Shown here: positions 7,581 through 14,286 of the stretch, in pieces
Position numbering within the stretch: the stretch's first letter is position 1
Layout: every line of letters starts with the position of its first letter
NCBI GenBank assembly: GCA_905236725.1
Contig: CAJOCT010000027.1
Location: 3,833-46,566, forward strand
Direction of reading: 5' to 3'
Length of the DNA stretch: 42,734 bases
Source: an uncultured Selenomonadaceae bacterium
Lineage (GTDB): Bacteria; Bacillota; Negativicutes; Selenomonadales; Selenomonadaceae
Notes under the pieces: model-generated
The model's input: the letters and a program-made list of their open reading frames with translations, nothing else
Told to the model about the DNA's origin: nothing
Database searches by the model: none
Translations under genes and position numbers: made by a program

Positions 7581-8786
7581 TTATGAGGCTTTGAAATTGT
7601 AAACCGGTTTCATCATGTCCAAAATTTCCACCGTATCGCCGATAACGTCAATAATCTCGTCGGGGGATTTATAAGCCTGCGGAGCTTCGTCAAGAGTAAA
7701 TTCGTTGACCGACGTTGTATAAATTCCGCGCATTGAATTTTTGTAGTCTTCGAGGTTTAAATTTTCTTTTGCCTGACTGCGCGACATAATTCGCCCTGCG
7801 CCGTGCGGAGCGGAAAAATTCCAATCCGCATTGCCTTTGCCGACCGCCAAAACCGAGCCGTCTCGCATATTTATCGGAATCAAAACTTTTTCGCCTTCGC
7901 GTGCGGAAATTGCGCCCTTGCGAATAATTTTTTCTTCAACGTCAATATAATTGTGCGTCGTGTGAAAAGATTCTCCCGCAGAAATTCCCGCGCGTTCCAG
8001 CAAAATTTTCGCCATTGTCTCACGATTGAGCCGAGCAAATTCCTGACAGATTTTTATATCGTGCAGATAATTTTCAAGATATTTTCCGTAAACCCAGCAC
8101 AACTCCTGCGGGACAGTACTTTTTTTTATTTTAAATTGTCGGTGAAGTTCTTTAATCGCCTCTTGAATTTCACTGCGACGCCCCGCCGCCTTGTATTCGG
8201 CGATAATTTTTTCTTGAGTTTGAAACATTTCGTCTTTGCCGATTGCCAAGTCGACGGCGAGTTTTTGATAAATTTCCGCGACCTGTTTGCCGAGATTTCT
8301 GCTGCCCGAATGAATCACCAGATAAAAAGTGCCGTCCGCCGCTTTGTCGATTTCGATAAAATGATTTCCGCCGCCCAAAGTGCCGATGCTTTTTTCAATT
8401 CGTCGAGAATCTTTTAAACCTCTGAAACAGAAAAGTTCTTGAAGATCGAATTTAACTTTTCGTCCCTCCCAAACATTTTTGCCGGAAGGAATAAAATGAG
8501 CCGCCTCGTCAAATTTTTCAAAGTCAATCGAATCTGTTTCAAGTTTCACGGTGAACATTCCGCAACCGATGTCAACGCCGACGATGTTGGGGACAACTTT
8601 ATCAATCACAGTCATTGTTGTCCCGATTGTGCAACCCTTTCCCGCGTGAACGTCCGGCATTATCCGAATTTTTGAATCGCGAGTAAATTCATAATCGCAC
8701 ATCGTCCGAATTTGTTCACGCGCCTCATCTTCGATATCTTTTGCAAAAGATATCGCCGATCCGATTTTTCCCTGAATAATTTCCAT
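7581..8786 (-). CDS. rtcB: RtcB family RNA ligase
   Basis: RtcB joins 2',3'-cyclic phosphate or 3'-phosphate RNA ends to 5'-OH ends using GTP and Mn2+, and repairs RNA cut by ribonuclease toxins. Metal-binding and catalytic blocks are present: DVHAGKG (45-51), DIGCGM (72-77, catalytic-site Cys), GTLGGGNHFIEI, HSGSRNLGK and HGAGRIMSRSQAK, which holds the guanylylated-His region. At 401 aa it belongs to the shorter bacterial class (about 400 aa). ATG 8786 is preferred over GTG 8795 because AAGGAG sits eight bases before it. The ADP-ribosylglycohydrolase gene follows 89 bases downstream on the same strand, which would suit an end-processing or damage-reversal pair. Confidence 0.94.
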   Translation of the reverse strand: MEIIQGKIGSAISFAKDIEDEAREQIRTMCDYEFTRDSKIRIMPDVHAGKGCTIGTTMTVIDKVVPNIVGVDIGCGMFTVKLETDSIDFEKFDEAAHFIPSGKNVWEGRKVKFDLQELFCFRGLKDSRRIEKSIGTLGGGNHFIEIDKAADGTFYLVIHSGSRNLGKQVAEIYQKLAVDLAIGKDEMFQTQEKIIAEYKAAGRRSEIQEAIKELHRQFKIKKSTVPQELCWVYGKYLENYLHDIKICQEFARLNRETMAKILLERAGISAGESFHTTHNYIDVEEKIIRKGAISAREGEKVLIPINMRDGSVLAVGKGNADWNFSAPHGAGRIMSRSQAKENLNLEDYKNSMRGIYTTSVNEFTLDEAPQAYKSPDEIIDVIGDTVEILDMMKPVYNFKAS

Positions 8787-8844
8787 TAAATTCACTCCTT
8801 AAAAGCTGTATTCAAAATTTTTAATTCCCCAAAATTTTTTAAAT

Positions 8845-8951
8845 GATACTTTTCTTTTGACCGCAAAAGAAAAGTATCCAAAAGAAAACTCGCCGCGCAT
8901 TGGTCGCATCACGCGACCAGAGACGCGGCAAGGCGCACATCCCTGTGCGCC
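8845..8951. repeat. Compact triple-hairpin intergenic element
   Basis: Three inverted repeats sit in 107 bases. The first is a perfect 15-bp stem with a four-base loop (8845-8859 with 8864-8878). The second is TGGTCGC/GCGACCA (8901-8907 with 8913-8919) nested inside GCCGCG/CGCGGC (8892-8897 with 8924-8929). The third is GGCGCACA/TGTGCGCC (8932-8939 with 8944-8951). The element is much more GC-rich than the surrounding spacer and has no T-run, so it is not a simple terminator. It lies between two minus-strand genes and may be a REP- or MITE-like repeat. Only one copy is in the window. Confidence 0.65.
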
Positions 8952-9032
8952 GGGGTTTGATATGAAAATTTACGCTGTGAGATGTATCTTAAAAATCGTT
9001 TATTGAAAAAATTTTCCTTCTAACATACATTT

Positions 9033-9494
9033 TTAAGTTGATTCTGCCGAAAAATTTTTTAACTTGCCCATTGCGGCATAACATTTTCTTGCCAATTTCG
9101 GGTTGCTGTTCGGGTCGTTAATCGTCAAATTTGCGCAGGAGGCGGCAACCTGTTTTCCGCGATTTGCGACAAAATTCATATGCAGTTCGACTTGCGGCGC
9201 GTCTTCACCCGAAAAATAATATACGCCTAAATTTTTTTCCGCGTAAGGATTGAATTGGGCAAAAAAATTATCCATCAGCGCTGAAATATCAGTTTTTTTC
9301 GGATTAAATTCGACTTCAACGCCAAAAATTTTTTCTGCGTCCTGCGGTTCGGGGTTGACGTAACTGCGAACTTGTTGCGCGTCGATAAAACCCCCGACAA
9401 TTTTCAAAACGCCGGGAATTTGCTCAAAAAGTTTTTTCATCTCATCAAAATTTTTTCCGCCGAAATAAATTTTTTTCGTGTACAAAATTCTCAT
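9033..9494 (-). CDS. MsrA-like protein lacking the catalytic cysteine
   Basis: The 153-aa product aligns by eye with peptide-methionine (S)-S-oxide reductase. IYFGGKNFDEMKKLFEQIPGVLKIVGGF matches the MsrA opening, and FGVEVEFNPKKTDISALMDNFFAQFNPY matches the block around the conserved VxYDPxxIS. The active-site GCFWG has become GGKNF, so the catalytic cysteine is gone. Later cysteines (CANL and KCYAAMG) are not at the usual positions. It is therefore probably not a reductase, though it may bind a related ligand or be degenerating. The start is uncertain: ATG 9494 is almost touching GGGAG, whereas TTG 9485 has better spacing. A terminator separates it from pgi upstream. Confidence 0.6.
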   Translation of the reverse strand: MRILYTKKIYFGGKNFDEMKKLFEQIPGVLKIVGGFIDAQQVRSYVNPEPQDAEKIFGVEVEFNPKKTDISALMDNFFAQFNPYAEKNLGVYYFSGEDAPQVELHMNFVANRGKQVAASCANLTINDPNSNPKLARKCYAAMGKLKNFSAEST

Positions 9495-9531
9495 CTCCCA
9501 AAAAATATTTTATTGATTTTTTTCGCGAAAT

Positions 9532-9560
9532 AAAAAAAACTCGACAAAATTTTTGCCGAG
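9532..9560 (-). terminator. Terminator of the pgi transcript
   Basis: On the minus strand a six-pair stem (9555-9560 with 9540-9545, one G-U) is followed by eight T. It lies 25 bases beyond the pgi stop. Confidence 0.75.
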
Positions 9561-9584
9561 CGAAAAAATTATTTTTACAAAATT

Positions 9585-11150
9585 TTACAAGCCCATAGAT
9601 TTTTTGAGCTCTTGAAGTTTCGGTCCCATAATTCTCTTGTAAGCCTCAACGCCCGGCTGGTTGAAAGCGTCGACGTTGGAAAGTTCGCCTTCGTAAGCAA
9701 CAGACATCGCAAGCAAATACATCAATTCGCCGAGATGATATTCGTTGAGTTCGGGAAGGGTGAAGCAGGCGTTAAAGCGTTTGTTTGACTTCAGCGCGTC
9801 CGCATTCGACTGGCGGGCAACTTCCAAAGCTCCGCTCATCGTTACGCCGGAAATGTCCGCAAGTTTTTTGTATTCGGGGAAGACGTTGGGAATGGTCAAG
9901 TCATTCGCCCATTTATCGACTTTGATAAACTGAACGACTTTATCGAGTGTGCCTTCCTGATGCTGTTGAGTTTGAGAATGCATATCGGTTGTGCCGACTG
10001 CGACGAGAGGAGTGCGACCGTAACAAACTTCCTTGCCGTCTTTGTCGAACTGTTTGCCGAGAGATTCCGCGAGAAGTTGAATATACCATTCGGACAAAGA
10101 TTTAAGATAATCGCCGTAAGGCATCATAACTTCGATATGACGACCGTGTTTTTCCGAGGCGGCAAATTTTAATGCGGCGTTGAGCATTGCGGGATTCTGC
10201 CAAATATCGTCATTCTGACAAGCAATATCCATATCGCGTGCGCCTTCGAGGAATTTTTCAATATCCATTCCGATAACCGCCGCGGTGGAAAGTCCGACTT
10301 CACAAAAGACCGTGAAACGTCCGCCCACGCCGTCGGGAACTGCGAAAGTCGACCAACCTTTATCAACTGCAATTTGTTTGAGCAAAGTTTTCTTTTCCAT
10401 ATTCGGATCGGTCACGGCAACGACTTCAAGCTCAATATCTTCGCACTTCTGAAGAGCGTCATACATAACCATAAAATTACTCATCGTGTCGAGAGTGCCG
10501 CCGGATTTTGAAATACAGATCAAGCAGACTTTAAATTTATGATCAATTTTCAAATTCGGGTCGTGGCTGTGCGAAGTTTGAGGCGTGTCGTGTTTATATT
10601 CGTTTTCGTGCTGATGTTCATGCCCGAGTTCGTGATGCATTGCATGATGATGAGCCGCCGCCATCGCCTTAAGGTGATTGATGATGTCACCCGTGCGACG
10701 TGCGTCGATATTTTGCCCGCTGAAATAAACTTTCGGCAGACCCTTGCGCTGTTCTTTCGTCCAAGTGTTCCAAAATTCGCCGCAGAAAATATCGAACAAA
10801 ACTTTGTTGCCCAAGAAAGAGCCGCCGATACCGAGCGAAACAACCGCGTCAACATTGTTGCGGAGGTGTTCGGTGAAGTCGTGGAGTTTTTTGATACTTT
10901 CGGGCGAGTTGAGATTCAATTTGCCGTTCTCTTCGGTGATGTAAGGAAGTTTGGAAAAATAAACTTTTTCGGGGTTGCCGTCTTTGGAAAGATGCGCCTT
11001 GATAAAACCGTCTTTGCGCATAACCTTCATTGCCTCGTGAGCTTTTTTGAGGTCTTCCGCGTAAAAGTCGAGATCCGCCTGCGTAACTTTACCTTCGCCG
11101 AAAAGGTTGTCATAGTCGAAACTGAAACCCGATTTCAAAGTCAACGCCAT
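9585..11150 (-). CDS. pgi: Glucose-6-phosphate isomerase with a histidine-rich insert
   Basis: The enzyme interconverts glucose-6-phosphate and fructose-6-phosphate in the cytosol. SLGIGGSFLGNK (105-116), SKSGGTLDTMSNF (214-226), GGRFTVF and the later QQHQEGTLDK segment are the family's substrate and phosphate-binding blocks. The 521-aa length is within the PGI range. Residues about 164-205 form an unusual insert with some twelve histidines (AAHHHAMHH and GHEHQHE, then KHDTPQTSHSHD) placed between the two sugar-phosphate motifs. It probably loops out of the SIS fold and could bind metal. RBS and ATG are normal. The mutase gene lies upstream on the same strand, so the pair feeds hexose phosphates to glycogen or surface sugars. 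Confidence 0.95.
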   Translation of the reverse strand: MALTLKSGFSFDYDNLFGEGKVTQADLDFYAEDLKKAHEAMKVMRKDGFIKAHLSKDGNPEKVYFSKLPYITEENGKLNLNSPESIKKLHDFTEHLRNNVDAVVSLGIGGSFLGNKVLFDIFCGEFWNTWTKEQRKGLPKVYFSGQNIDARRTGDIINHLKAMAAAHHHAMHHELGHEHQHENEYKHDTPQTSHSHDPNLKIDHKFKVCLICISKSGGTLDTMSNFMVMYDALQKCEDIELEVVAVTDPNMEKKTLLKQIAVDKGWSTFAVPDGVGGRFTVFCEVGLSTAAVIGMDIEKFLEGARDMDIACQNDDIWQNPAMLNAALKFAASEKHGRHIEVMMPYGDYLKSLSEWYIQLLAESLGKQFDKDGKEVCYGRTPLVAVGTTDMHSQTQQHQEGTLDKVVQFIKVDKWANDLTIPNVFPEYKKLADISGVTMSGALEVARQSNADALKSNKRFNACFTLPELNEYHLGELMYLLAMSVAYEGELSNVDAFNQPGVEAYKRIMGPKLQELKKSMGL

Positions 11151-11190
11151 TTTTCATATCTCCTTTCACATGAGAAAAAAATATTTCTTA

Positions 11191-11258
11191 GATGGACAGA
11201 TGGTCAGATGGCTAGATCAATAGTACTGACGATCTAACTAACCGTCGATCTGTCGATC
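11191..11258. repeat. Inverted array of tandem octamers between the mutase and pgi genes
   Basis: The left arm is three octamers in tandem from 11191 (GATGGACA, GATGGTCA, then GATGGCTA) and a partial fourth. The right arm, read on the minus strand, gives GATCGACA, GATCGACG and related octamers back from 11258. The 28-base arms agree at 21 positions and can form a long imperfect hairpin with a 12-base loop. It occupies the gap between two minus-strand genes and is one of five such arrays here. Confidence 0.8.
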
Positions 11259-11269
11259 TTTTTTGCTTT

Positions 11270-12634
11270 TTAGCCACGAATAATTTTTAAAAGTTCGTCA
11301 GTTTTTTCTTTGAGCAGAGCCACATCGCCTTTAGTTTCAACATTGAGCCTGATATACGGTTCAGTTTGAGAGCCGCGCAGATTAAATCGCCAATTTTCAA
11401 AATCCACGCCGAAACCGTCAAAAGTCGATGCCTTGCCGAGTTCGCCATATTTATTTTTAATTTTTGTCATAATTTCTTTGACTTTTTCAGTGCCGGAAAC
11501 TTTTGTGTTAATTTCGCCGGACACGGGATATTTTTTTATACGCTCCGCCAAAAGTTCGGATAATTTTTTTCCGCTGTGACTCAAAAGTTCGAGAATCAAA
11601 AGCCATGGAATCATTCCGCTGTCACAATAATAAAAATCTCTGAAATAATGATGAGAAGACAATTCGCCGCCGTAAATCGCGTTTTCTTCGCGCATTTTAT
11701 TTTTAACGTAAGTGTGTCCCGACTTGCAGACAATCGGAATGCCGCCGAGACTTTCTGTAATTTCAATCGTGTTCCAGATTGCGCGGGGATCGTAAATAAT
11801 TTTTTCGCCGCGATTTTTTTGAAGAAATGCCGCCGCGAGAAATCCGACCATATAATAACCTTCGATAAATTCGCCTTTCTCGTCGAAGAGAAAACATCTG
11901 TCAAAGTCGCCGTCAAAGGCAACTCCGCAATCGGCATTATTTTTTATGACGGCTTCGGAAGTTTCTGCGCGCGCATCCTGCAAAAACGGGTTGGGTACGC
12001 CGTTCGGGAAAAATCCGTTAGTGTTGTTGTGAACTTTAATAATTTCAAACGGCAAAAATTTTTCAAGTTCGTTAATAATCGGACCTGCCGAGCCGTTGCC
12101 CGTGTTGATGACGACTTTGAACGGCTTGAGATTTTTTATATCGACGTAAGACAAAATCCGCTTGATGTAATCGTGAAGAATGTCCAAATGATAAACCGTA
12201 CCCGTCGCCTTCCTGTAAGACCAATCGCGGCTGTCGTCTTCGACTTTTTCTTTGACGAGGAGCAAGCCTGTTTGCGGAGAAATCGGACGGACTTCTCTGC
12301 CGACAAATTTCATGCCGTTATATTCTTTCGGATTGTGCGAGGCGGTTATCATAATTCCGCCGTCGAAATTTTTAAAGCCCGTCGTAAAATAAATCATTTC
12401 GGTTCCGCACTGCCCTATGTCGTAAACATCGCAACCGGCTTCGGTCAGACCGCGAATCAAAGCGTCGTTTAAAGTCGGTCCGGAAAGACGAATGTCATGA
12501 CCGACGGCAATTTTTTTTGCGCCGAAAAGTTCGGGAAAAACTCTTCCGACACGATACGCAAGGTCTTGATTTATGCTTGTGGGATAAATTCCGCGAATGT
12601 CATACGGTCCGAAACCCGAAGTATTTACCGACAT
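11270..12634 (-). CDS. Phosphoglucomutase/phosphomannomutase
   Basis: This alpha-D-phosphohexomutase (ManB/AlgC type) moves phosphate between C6 and C1 of glucose or mannose, giving sugar-1-phosphates for nucleotide-sugar synthesis. Conserved motifs: PYDIRGIYP at the N-terminus, the phosphoserine loop TASHNP (97-102), the metal-binding loop DGDFDR and the C-terminal phosphate-binding RGSQTEPYIRLNVE. Length 454 aa is standard. GGAGG precedes the ATG. The RLSG and GGELSSHH segments fit the dual-specific class. The next gene is pgi, separated by an octamer array. Together they can supply glucose-1-phosphate to the glgC product encoded further along. Confidence 0.93.
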   Translation of the reverse strand: MSVNTSGFGPYDIRGIYPTSINQDLAYRVGRVFPELFGAKKIAVGHDIRLSGPTLNDALIRGLTEAGCDVYDIGQCGTEMIYFTTGFKNFDGGIMITASHNPKEYNGMKFVGREVRPISPQTGLLLVKEKVEDDSRDWSYRKATGTVYHLDILHDYIKRILSYVDIKNLKPFKVVINTGNGSAGPIINELEKFLPFEIIKVHNNTNGFFPNGVPNPFLQDARAETSEAVIKNNADCGVAFDGDFDRCFLFDEKGEFIEGYYMVGFLAAAFLQKNRGEKIIYDPRAIWNTIEITESLGGIPIVCKSGHTYVKNKMREENAIYGGELSSHHYFRDFYYCDSGMIPWLLILELLSHSGKKLSELLAERIKKYPVSGEINTKVSGTEKVKEIMTKIKNKYGELGKASTFDGFGVDFENWRFNLRGSQTEPYIRLNVETKGDVALLKEKTDELLKIIRG

Positions 12635-12895
12635 TTTTCACACGCCTCCGCTTGAAATATTTTTTTCACCCAAAAATTTTGATTTTTTTTTATTCTACTT
12701 GCCGAAAAAATTTCCTCTTAAATTCACAGAAAATTTTTTTAAAACCATTCGATTTTTCTCAAAGAACGAAAAATTTATCCTGCGGCAGGAAAAGTTAAAA
12801 GTTTTGTTGAAATAGGCAAAAAATTTTGTGGCAGTTACCAAAAAAATTTAATTGCTTGCGAAAAAATTTATTAAGAATTGTCTTGGTGATAAAAA

Positions 12896-13366
12896 ATGGC
12901 AGTGACAAAACTTCAAAAGAACTCCGATGAAAAGTTTGTTTGTCCGACGTGCGGAAAGCCCTTGCGCACGGTCGAAGGCGGTACGATTCAAGTTAAGGAC
13001 GGAAAAGTTGACATGGATGCAATTTTGCCGCGACACATTTGCGACAGTTGCGGGGTTTTTTATCGAGAGCTTTTGAACTCGGGTTATTACGATGTTTATG
13101 ATCTGCCGGAAAACGAAAAGAAAAAACAGCACAGAGTGATTGCGACGGGAGATATTCCCCCGACGATTTTAAAGCGCGAGGCGGACGGAAAATGCGCTTG
13201 CCCGCGTTGCGGTGACAGAATGGATTTTGTTGAGGCGGGGCCGGTGCAAATTGTCAACGGTCGCCCGGATTTCAGCAACACGATGGATCATTTCAAATGT
13301 CCTTATTGCAAATCTGTTTTCAGAAAAATTGTCGGCACGAATTATTTTCAGTGGTCAGATAAATAG
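12896..13366 (+). CDS. Double zinc-ribbon protein of unknown function
   Basis: The 156-aa product has four CxxC knuckles: C16-C19 (CPTC), C49-C52 (CDSC), C102-C105 (CPRC) and C135-C138 (CPYC). They pair into two similar halves (VCPTCGKPLRTVEGG and ACPRCGDRMDFVEAG), so the protein looks like an internal duplication of a zinc-ribbon domain. There is no DNA-binding or catalytic motif that I recognise. Its ribosome site is weak (TTGGTGAT). It is the first gene of the plus-strand block leading to divIC and ftsH. The 260 bases upstream hold only a small palindrome, TCCTGCGGCAGGA (12778-12790), and no clear promoter. Confidence 0.8.
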   Translation: MAVTKLQKNSDEKFVCPTCGKPLRTVEGGTIQVKDGKVDMDAILPRHICDSCGVFYRELLNSGYYDVYDLPENEKKKQHRVIATGDIPPTILKREADGKCACPRCGDRMDFVEAGPVQIVNGRPDFSNTMDHFKCPYCKSVFRKIVGTNYFQWSDK

Positions 13367-13410
13367 TTTTTAGTCATCGTTCTCTAACGACTAAATCGGG
13401 AGGTTTGCAG

Positions 13411-13689
13411 ATGAGAAAGCGGAAAGGCGTTAATTGGTTCGCGATTTTTATGTTTTTGGTGTTGGCTTATTTCGGGACGGTCTTAGTTTCGCAACAAGTG
13501 CATTTGGCGCACGTCAGCGACAGTCAACATTTGGCGGACAAACGCTTGGAAAAAGCACAGGAAGAAAATAACAGGCTTCGTAAGGAATACGAATCACTGC
13601 AGGACTTGAGCAACATTGAAAAATTGGCGCGGGAAGATTTGGGGCTTGCCAAAAACGGCGAAATGCCCTATCAGATGTCTTCGCGCTGA
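13411..13689 (+). CDS. divIC: Septum formation initiator family protein (DivIC/FtsB-like)
   Basis: This small bitopic membrane protein of the divisome works with the FtsL and FtsQ/DivIB counterparts. The 92-aa product starts with a basic cytoplasmic tail (MRKRKG), one transmembrane helix (about 9-26), an extracytoplasmic leucine/glutamate coiled coil (about 32-62), and the family's short globular end IEKLAREDLGLAKNGEMPY. ATG 13411 is preferred over TTG 13405 because GGGAGG is seven bases upstream of it. Placement before a YabR-like gene, tilS-hpt and ftsH matches the Firmicute divIC-yabR-tilS-hpt-ftsH order. Confidence 0.9.
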   Translation: MRKRKGVNWFAIFMFLVLAYFGTVLVSQQVHLAHVSDSQHLADKRLEKAQEENNRLRKEYESLQDLSNIEKLAREDLGLAKNGEMPYQMSSR

Positions 13690-13695
13690 ATTTAA

Positions 13696-13787
13696 GAACT
13701 TGTTTAAACAAGTTCAGTGGACAGTGAGTAGGGAGCAGTTTTTTCTGTAACCTGTCCGCTAATCACTGAAGCTGTGAACACAGCTTC
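13696..13787. repeat. Heptamer inverted array flanked by two perfect palindromes
   Basis: A perfect 20-base palindrome (13696-13715, arms GAACTTGTTT/AAACAAGTTC) leads into tandem heptamers CAGTGGA, CAGTGAG and TAGGGAG (13715-13735). The inverted set, read on the minus strand from 13768, is CAGTGAT, TAGCGGA and CAGGTTA. A perfect 9-bp hairpin, GAAGCTGTG/CACAGCTTC (13768-13787), follows, then TAAAATTTTTT, which resembles a terminator or attenuator. The whole element fills the gap between divIC and the S1 gene. Confidence 0.75.
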
Positions 13788-13818
13788 TAAAATTTTTTCT
13801 TTTAGGGAGGATTTGATT

Positions 13819-14256
13819 TTGGTCATCGAATTGGGCAGCGTTGTTGAAGGAAAAGTTACGCGCATCACAAATTTTGGAGCTTTTGTTGAACTGGAGGGCG
13901 GTAAATCCGGCTTGGTTCATATTTCGGAAGTTGCTGACAAATATGTCGACGACATCAACGAATTTCTGGAAGAAGGACAAACCGTTCAAGCAAGAGTTGT
14001 GAATATCGACGCTAATGGAAAAATCGCGCTGTCGTTAAAAAAGATGAAAACGCAGGCGGCAGATTCAGAGAAACAGCCTCGCGCTCCAAAAGGAAAATTT
14101 TCAGGGCGCGGCGACTTCAAACAGAATCGCCACACTTCTGCTTCATTTGAAGACAAACTGTCAAAATTTCTCAAAGACAGCGACGAAAGACTCACCGATT
14201 TAAAAAGAAAAACCGATTCAAAACGCGGCGGGCGCGGCTCCAGACGCTCGGACTGA
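13819..14256 (+). CDS. yabR: S1-domain RNA-binding protein (YabR-like)
   Basis: The N-terminal 70 residues form one S1 domain: VGSVVEG-like start, KVTRITNFGAFVELEGGKSGLVHISEVAD, then VQARVVNIDANGKIALSLKK. This is the OB-fold RNA-binding module of ribosomal protein S1, and the match to Bacillus YabR is close. The C-terminal half is basic and low in complexity (GKFSGRGDFKQNRH, then KRGGRGSRRSD), an RGG-like tail likely to add non-specific RNA binding. TTG 13819 is chosen because GGGAGG is eight bases upstream; the longer reading from 13774 runs through the hairpin element and lacks a ribosome site. Confidence 0.85.
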   Translation: MVIELGSVVEGKVTRITNFGAFVELEGGKSGLVHISEVADKYVDDINEFLEEGQTVQARVVNIDANGKIALSLKKMKTQAADSEKQPRAPKGKFSGRGDFKQNRHTSASFEDKLSKFLKDSDERLTDLKRKTDSKRGGRGSRRSD

Positions 14257-14286
14257 CTGCCCCTTGCAGACGGCGGGGGGTGATTT

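Noticed and set aside
10539-11237. 232-codon plus-strand ORF opposite pgi
   Set aside because: Antisense shadow of the pgi coding sequence; no family features, and it runs into the octamer array.
11191-11258. Octamer array as a CRISPR or a simple terminator
   Set aside because: The units are contiguous without spacers, so it is not CRISPR. The gene upstream is on the minus strand and no T-run follows the hairpin in that direction.
11576-12472. 298-codon plus-strand ORF opposite the phosphohexomutase gene
   Set aside because: Shadow of a clearly conserved minus-strand enzyme; composition typical of antisense reading.
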